Of a stretch of DNA of 64,000 nt, positions 59,301 to 64,000 are shown piece after piece. The translations under genes were made by a program, and so were the position numbers. The notes under the pieces are model-generated. The model saw only the letters and a program-made list of their open reading frames with translations. It searched no databases and was not told the DNA's origin. The DNA is taken from assembly GCF_016097555.1 (NCBI RefSeq), contig NC_054704.1, forward strand, positions 46,459,026-46,523,025. The letters run 5' to 3'. The stretch comes from Gigantopelta aegis (taxonomy: Eukaryota; Mollusca; Gastropoda; Neomphalida; Peltospiridae). Position 1 is the first letter of the stretch. Each line of letters begins with the position of its first letter.

Positions 59301-61558
59301 ATCATTTATTTTTATTTAAACGTTTTAGGGTGGGTTTTTATAAATCGTAAGCATTTAGGCCTACTGTGAAATATACTCTTATTAAAACTACATGATAGCA
59401 CCTAATGAACAATAAAGTTTTTAGTTCTTAATCATTAAACAGAATCTGGGGGAAATATTAAAAACTACAACATTAATATGTGACAGAATGAAGTGTCTCA
59501 TATGTGTCATTATATGTATGGAGCAAAAATAAATAAATAATAATAATACTCCCTACCTACCTAAACTACTGGTCGGAAATGAACAACACAGATATTTGTA
59601 AGAATGGCCTCAAAGGAGGGGGTAAATAAGGTATGAAAAACAAATCTAGTTACCACCACAAAATAAAAACCCCGACCTATTCTACCTACAGTAACTTGTT
59701 TGGTACGATTCCAGAAACACACAATAGTGTTTTATTATTATTATTAAATTTGTTTAGGCCTAATCTCAAATGAAGGCTTACACAGTAGTATTGAAACATG
59801 TCATACGGTTTTCACGTGTAGAACTGTTTACTAATCGTACCATTCTGAAGATTGATATTGCATATTTTAATACTTAAAATGGCTGTAACTATCTTCAATA
59901 GGTGTTATTTTGAAGAATCTTTAACAAAACTTGCCTTTATTCCCAAACATTAGCGTTTTTTATTGATGACAATAAACTTGGATATGCCGTAAGCAAATTA
60001 TCCCAGACAGGGGATCGCCATGTGTGGATTTGCATAGGTAGCCTAGAAGGAAATAAACTGCGATAGAGTTATGGTTTAGTTTAGACTTCAGCTAGCAGCA
60101 AATAGTCTTGATCATACAAGGCGTTAGTTATAAGTAGGCGTCAAAACAACGGGCCATGTTGTTGATTGTCATAAAATGACTACAAGTACGAATAGATAAT
60201 CCATGAACCAAAATTCCATGACTTTCCATGACCCGTACGAACCCTGTATATCTGGCCACTGAATTACATCAAATCATTTTTATTAGTCTGCTGTGTTAAA
60301 AAAATCCTACAACTGGCAAATATACTCCTTTATTTTACTAAATCATATTGTGCAGCCACCACCTGTGAGACAGACGCGGAGAGCAATTAACAGTTAAGAC
60401 GACTCGTGGCAGCAGAGAGCGCACACATAAAAGGTGGAATTTCACACTGATGAATTAAATGTCTTGTTGGTTGTGGAGTGACTGGATATGCCAAAACCTT
60501 TGGTAGCCCGGCGGACTACAGGGGTTAGACAACTGGTAGTCCGAGTGAGAAATCGGTAGCCAAAATATCCCAGGCTACCCCTAAGGTCGAGCCCTGTGCA
60601 CCACAACTGGTCAAAATCTGTAGTATGTGCTTTCCTGTCTGTGTGTTAGGAAAAATGTAGCAGGTTTCCTCTGATGACTTCGTGTCAGAATGACCAAATG
60701 TTTGACATCCAATTGCCGATGATTAATTCATCAATGTGCTCCAGTGGTGTCGTTAAAACAAAACAAACTTAAAACTGAGTTGAGAGTGAATACAACTGAA
60801 GCTGACAATACCAGAGACACAGGAAAACAATAGAAACCAAAATCAGAGACAGCTTTATACCATTAGAAGTAGAAAGAATAAATTATAGCTAAACTGTTTT
60901 AAAATTATAGTGTATGTGAAATGCAATGTAAAATATCAAAATGTAACAGAAAAATCAACCTTCTCTGAGGGTATTCGAACTACAGACTAAGAGTCACAAA
61001 GACTTGTGATATACGAGAGTCCAGCGCTCTACCTATTGAGCTAATAGGGAAATTACCACTCGCTGCTGTCAGTAGGAGCACTTTATACCAACACTACTAC
61101 AATTCTGTCTAGCTGTAGTCTGTGTAGGCCCATTTCGATAGTAATGTCAGGGGCATGTTCAGAAAGGCGAGCGCTCGCAGTCATTTGTTTTTGTGATGTA
61201 ATCTTACCTATAATGCATTATAGCATTATATGTATTGTTACAGTTTAGTATTCACTGACGTTACACATAAGGAAGAAAACCATTCACCATTACAGCCTTC
61301 TTCAGTCTTCCACTCGATGACATGGCTTTTATTATTGAATTGGCAGCAGTCACTTCGTCATTGTGTAGAAAGCAAATGTCAACTGTCTTATTTTATTTTT
61401 TAAATCTCATAAGGTTGTGGTACTGACTTATGATGCGTAATGACTGATTGCTGTTTCATGTATTTCAGGTGGAGGTGGTGGAAGATCGTGTTACAAGTGT
61501 GGGGAAGAAGGTCACATATCAAGAGACTGTACAAAAGAAGGATATAACAATGACCGAG
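45267..61558 (+). CDS. Copy C: KH / RG-rich / CCHC zinc-knuckle protein, 3'-partial (possible DDX43- or Vasa-like helicase N-terminus)
   Basis: Exons: 45267-45420, 49644-49699, 50509-50617, 53250-53273, 57983-58013, 58512-58546, 61469-61558. Together they give 166 codons plus one base, with a donor at 61559, so the gene continues beyond the window. The first exon adds about 40 residues before the KH domain, with an RGG-type stretch (GGLSGRGGG) and an acidic/Asn-rich segment, then [14 protein letters not shown]. The KH core follows, with LQN where A and B have LQD. The linker is less glycine-only than in A/B ([29 protein letters not shown]). One knuckle, [14 protein letters not shown], is followed by [10 protein letters not shown] and a phase-1 donor. 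ATG 45267 is the first in-frame methionine. An N-terminal RG/KH region resembles DDX43 and Gly-rich/CCHC regions resemble Vasa/GLH; a DEAD-box domain would have to lie outside the window. A further zinc-knuckle exon as in A/B is equally possible. Confidence 0.82.
46277..46668 (+). mobile_element. Full-length tRNA-headed SINE (long-head family) private to copy C
   Basis: Flanked by CATTCAGGCGA (46266-46276) and CATTCAGGTGA (46669-46679). Intron 1 of A keeps the uninterrupted site near 325-342. Head CCGGCCTCGGTGGCGTCATG, tail GTTAAATAAAACATTTC. Confidence 0.85.
47359..47790. mobile_element. Foldback-type element with repetitive arms, copy 2
   Basis: Same arm motif (GTCATTTCATACC and complement) with a short centre; in intron 1 of C. 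Confidence 0.6.
47987..48238 (+). repeat. 36-bp minisatellite, seven units
   Basis: Unit AATACCCAGACAAATATTGG plus 16 more bases; seven head-to-tail units with a few substitutions, in intron 1 of C. Confidence 0.9.
50150..50400 (+). mobile_element. tRNA-headed SINE (short-head family), intron 2 of C, decayed
   Basis: Same site as in A and B. The head is eroded and an internal segment is missing, but GTGTCGTTAAATAAA remains. Confidence 0.65.
50618..52790 (+). other. Intron 3 of copy C, 5' part
   Basis: Contains a C-specific insertion of about 1.6 kb (roughly 50730-52400) relative to A, a 45-bp tandem duplication at 51522-51611, and a tandem duplication of about 125 bp at 52433-52640 with TGTGTGTTRGCYAACTCT. 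Homology with A ends near 52790. Confidence 0.5.
52797..53041 (+). mobile_element. tRNA-headed SINE (short-head family) in C
   Basis: Head GGACGTAGCCCAGTGGTAAA, B box region GGGATTGATCTCC, tail GTTGTCATTAAACAAAAC with a deletion before it. It begins where A/C intron homology stops. Confidence 0.75.
53339..53402 (+). repeat. (ATGT)n microsatellite
   Basis: About 15 units, 66 bp after exon 53250-53273 of C. Confidence 0.95.
53584..55243 (-). mobile_element. hAT transposon relic
   Basis: Perfect 14-bp ends CAGGGGTTCAAAAA / TTTTTGAACCCCTG, ATTGG directly repeated on both sides, 1660 bp. It contains a hAT dimerisation domain on the minus strand. Lies in the intron between exons 53250-53273 and 57983-58013 of C. 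Confidence 0.75.
54295..54622 (-). pseudogene. hAT transposase C-terminal (hATC) fragment
   Basis: The frame reads [20 protein letters not shown] and [17 protein letters not shown], matching the hATC pattern (ATxxCERxFS, then NRxK, LxxxML). One frame break just upstream; the DDE core is missing. The nearest known relatives would be ZNF862/KIAA1586-like domesticated hATs. Not a host gene. Confidence 0.7.
55324..55500. mobile_element. pogo-type MITE
   Basis: Ends CAGTGAAACCTCTC and GAGGAGTTTTAGTG, TA on each side, repeated CCGGA motifs inside; 177 bp. Another left end of this type lies at about 53302-53335. Confidence 0.7.
56286..56700. other. Intron of C, nothing recognised
   Basis: Short repeated CTGACACAA / CCTGACATAA motifs at 56509-56570; no exon or transposon ends. 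Confidence 0.35.
56740..56937. mobile_element. Palindromic MITE
   Basis: Two arms of about 80 bp, inverted, sharing GCGATTATTTTAGAAATCAT and ATTCTAACC. A long imperfect hairpin. Confidence 0.65.
56940..57452 (-). pseudogene. Possible hAT-type zinc-finger (BED/TTF-like) fragment
   Basis: A 102-codon frame from 57452 ends near [16 protein letters not shown]; further along in another frame [18 protein letters not shown] is readable. The Cys...G.xN.R...LK.H pattern is that of N-terminal zinc fingers of ZNF862-like hATs. It lies outside the hAT relic at 53584-55243, so it may be a different element. Confidence 0.4.
58184..58381 (+). mobile_element. SINE fragment in C
   Basis: Short-head family body from CTCCGTCGGTGGGCCCATTG and full tail GGTGTCGTTAAACAAAAC; internal deletion. 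Confidence 0.6.
58547..60595 (+). other. Intron of C with degraded repeats
   Basis: Repeat-like stretches: GGGCTAAAATCGCCCTTAG at 59222-59240 and an end-like CCCGTACGAACCCTG at 60232-60246. No exon supported. Confidence 0.35.
60596..60770 (+). mobile_element. SINE fragment in C
   Basis: Begins at CACCACAACTGGTC in the body and ends GGTGTCGTTAAAACAAAAC. Confidence 0.55.
60965..61052 (-). repeat. tRNA-like sequence with A and B boxes
   Basis: Minus strand reads TAGCTCAATAGGTAGAGCGC then, 50 nt later, GTAGTTCGAATACCCTC. These are D-arm and T-arm sequences, but the part between is too long and does not fold as an anticodon arm, so a tRNA pseudogene or SINE head is likelier than a working tRNA. 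Confidence 0.5.
61469..61558 (+). CDS. Zinc-knuckle exon of copy C (last exon visible)
   Basis: [21 protein letters not shown] followed by [10 protein letters not shown] (first 20 residues of the knuckle part are the family core), phase 1 to phase 1 as in the A exon 12028-12105 and B exon 19858-19781. Third-position differences from A/B are many, unlike the KH exons. Confidence 0.85.
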
Positions 61559-61722
61559 GTTAGCTGGAGTTTTAGGTGTTCACAAAATCACAATGGATTA
61601 ATTAAAGTTCATTTAACAATCAATTCACCAAAAATTATTTTAAAATTTACATGATTAACAAGTCATTAATTTGTTGCTAGAGTGAATAAAACAGAATTAA
61701 TTAAAATTTGTAGAAAGATTTG

Positions 61723-62553
61723 TTAAAGGGACACACCCTAGTTACGGCTAGTTGTTAACCATTACGGCGTTGTTTTTCGCTATTAAACCCATTTTTTTCA
61801 CAAATACAATTGCACTTTACTTACCGTTTATTATTTAGAATATACATTTCCATTCACCTGAAGTGTTTTTTGGTAATCCTGGTAATCCTGGTGTTTGTAA
61901 TACCACAAAATGCATTTTTCGTATTTCTGAAAAACGGGACGCACGTTTGAGAAAAAAACGTTGAGCAGACAAGGTCTAATCTATTTTTAGACGGGATATT
62001 TCCATTTCAATGTCACAGACGTTGGTATACCACGTGACCGTTATCATTTTGGTTCGGTTTGTTTTCTCGTGCACGGTTCGCGCAATCAACATCCGATTTG
62101 TTGTTGTTCATTTGTGAGGTTTTTCTTCACAGTTCGTGAACATTTTCAGTAACAATAAAGTTCAGACAAGTAAGTATCTCAATACAAAACGTTACAAACC
62201 CTTAAAACCAATAATTTTGCTAAGTCCTACGATATCTGGAGAGGGGATACAACCAGGACAGAACAGTTGGAACATGTCCAGGAGAGGTGAAAAGAACGCA
62301 CCCCAAGTCTGTGAAATTTGTCGTGACGTAGGCATTGTTGTGCTTCGAGCGACATCTACTGGTGACATCAGAATACAAACTTTCAAAATTATTTCAAGCA
62401 ATTGGGACATGGGGATTCCCATGGTATTTATCGATATAAAACCTGCTTTTTCACTCCATTTGATAAAAACGTGATCTAAGTGTGTTACAGGTTTGTAGAT
62501 TAACCAAATTATAATTTATTTTCACTGGATGGAACTAGGGTGTGCGGCTTTAA
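61723..62553. mobile_element. TTAA-flanked element, copy 2
   Basis: Same family as 24194-24922, 100 bp longer, located between the last visible C exon and the satellite array. Both copies share a block with CGTGACGTAGGCATTGTTG-like sequence. Confidence 0.75.
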
Positions 62554-62600
62554 AATACAAGTTTCCAGTTGATTGATAATATTTTGGTTAAATGTATCAC

Positions 62601-64000
62601 TTGTTTCTTCACATATATTTACTAGAGCTAACCTAGAATTTTAAAAATCAAGTGTACTAGTACTAAGTAATGTGCATCAATTGTTTCTTCACATATATTT
62701 ACTAGAGCTAACCTAGAATTTTAAAAATCAAGTGTACTAGTACTAAGTAATGTGCATCAATTGTTTCTTCACATATATTTACTAGAGCTAACCTAGAATT
62801 TAAAAAATCAAGTGTACTAGTACTAAGTAATGTGCATCAATTGTTTCTTCACATATATTTACTAGAGCTAACCTAGAATTTAAAAAATCAAGTGTACTAG
62901 TACTAAGTAATGTGCATCAATTGTTTCTTCACATATATTTACTAGAGCTAACCTAGAATTTTAAAAATCAAGTGTACTAGTACTAAGTAATGTGCATCAA
63001 TTGTTTCTTCACATATATTTACTAGAGCTAACCTAGAATTTAAAAAATCAAGTGTACTAGTACTAAGTAATGTGCATCAATTGTTTCTTCACATATATTT
63101 ACTAGAGCTAACCTAGAATTTAAAAATCAAGTGTACTAGTACTAAGTAATGTGCATCAATTGTTTCTTCACATATATTTACTAGAGCTAACCTAGAATTT
63201 AAAAAATCAAGTGTACTAGTACTAAGTAATGTGCATCAATTGTTTCTTCACATATATTTACTAGAGCTAACCTAGAATTTAAAAAATCAAGTGTACTAGT
63301 ACTAAGTAATGTGCATCACTTGTTTCTTCACATATATTTACTAGAGCTAACCTAGAATTTAAAAAATCAAGTGTACTAGTACTAAGTAATGTGCATCACT
63401 TGTTTCTTCACATATATTTACTAGAGCTAACCTAGAATTTAAAAAATCAAGTGTACTAGTACTAAGTAATGTGCATCAATTGTTTCTTCACATATATTTA
63501 CTAGAGCTAACCTAGAATTTAAAAAATCAAGTGTACTAGTACTAAGTAATGTGCATCAATTGTTTCTTCACATATATTTACTAGAGCTAACCTAGAATTT
63601 AAAAAATCAAGTGTACTAGTACTAAGTAATGTGCATCAATTGTTTCTTCACATATATTTACTAGAGCTAACCTAGAATTTTAAAAATCAAGTGTACTAGT
63701 ACTAAGTAATGTGCATCAATTGTTTCTTCACATATATTTACTAGAGCTAACCTAGAATTTAAAAAATCAAGTGTACTAGTACTAAGTAATGTGCATCAAT
63801 TGTTTCTTCACATATATTTACTAGAGCTAACCTAGAATTTTAAAAATCAAGTGTACTAGTACTAAGTAATGTGCATCAATTGTTTCTTCACATATATTTA
63901 CTAGAGCTAACCTAGAATTTTAAAAATCAAGTGTACTAGTACTAAGTAATGTGCATCAATTGTTTCTTCACATATATTTACTAGAGCTAACCTAGAATTT
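62601..64000 (+). repeat. 80-bp satellite array, reaches window end
   Basis: About 17.5 head-to-tail units starting TTGTTTCTTCACATATATTT; units differ by one to three bases and one is 79 bp. Continues past the window. Confidence 0.95.

Noticed and set aside
60965-61052. tRNA gene
   Set aside because: D-arm and T-arm-like boxes exist, but the stretch between is too long and has no anticodon arm; more likely a SINE head or tRNA pseudogene.
62192-62422. Frame beginning MGIPMSQLLEIILKV, also at 24325-24531
   Set aside because: It recurs only because both lie in copies of one TTAA-flanked element; no domain, and the two frames diverge after a short stretch.
62601-64000. CRISPR-like regular repeat
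   Set aside because: Units are contiguous with no spacers, and the genome is eukaryotic; it is a satellite. The same applies to 47987-48238.

Overview
The window is eukaryotic, AT-rich, intron-bearing and dense in transposons. The repeat content suggests a mollusc, probably a marine gastropod or bivalve. The pointers are tRNA-headed SINEs ending in GTCGTTAAAYAAAACAAAC, TTAA-bounded MITEs opening TTAAAGGGACATTCC, and Tc1 and pogo elements. This placement rests on memory of such repeats, not on a search. There are no bacterial operons and no long open frames; apart from transposon remnants, all coding content I can support is in short exons.

The only host genes I can support are three paralogues of one family: an N-terminal KH domain with a GKGG loop, a glycine/arginine-rich linker, and CCHC zinc knuckles ([14 protein letters not shown]). 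Copy A (+) runs from its second exon at 4521 to a stop at 12654; its first exon should lie left of the window. Copy B (-) is complete, 38237 down to 19273: nine exons, 540 nt, 179 codons plus stop. Copy C (+) starts at 45267 and runs past the right edge; its last visible exon ends at 61558. A and B face tail to tail, B and C head to head. A and B stop right after the second knuckle, so they carry no helicase domain. C may continue into one, as in DDX43-like or Vasa/GLH-like proteins, but that part is not visible.

Layout. 1-4520: intron 1 of A, with a TTAA MITE and a hAT-like element. 4521-12800: copy A. 13196-18715: A/B spacer with a LINE reverse transcriptase relic, a large hairpin, several SINEs and terminal-inverted-repeat elements. 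18716-39150: copy B and its upstream region, with introns enlarged by a Tc1 transposon, a pogo-like element, a foldback element and many MITEs. 39151-43840: B/C spacer with a nested insertion carrying a GC-rich 212-codon ORF. 43841-61558: copy C, with a hAT relic inside an intron. 62601-64000: an 80-bp satellite array running off the end.

Insertion sites give a relative history. A SINE in the second intron is shared by all three copies, so it predates the duplications. Other SINE and LINE insertions with their own target-site duplications are private to A, B or C, so they came later. A and B align along their whole length, introns included. C aligns with A through its introns only in the 5' part, to about 52790; its 3' exons keep the family logic but have diverged strongly.
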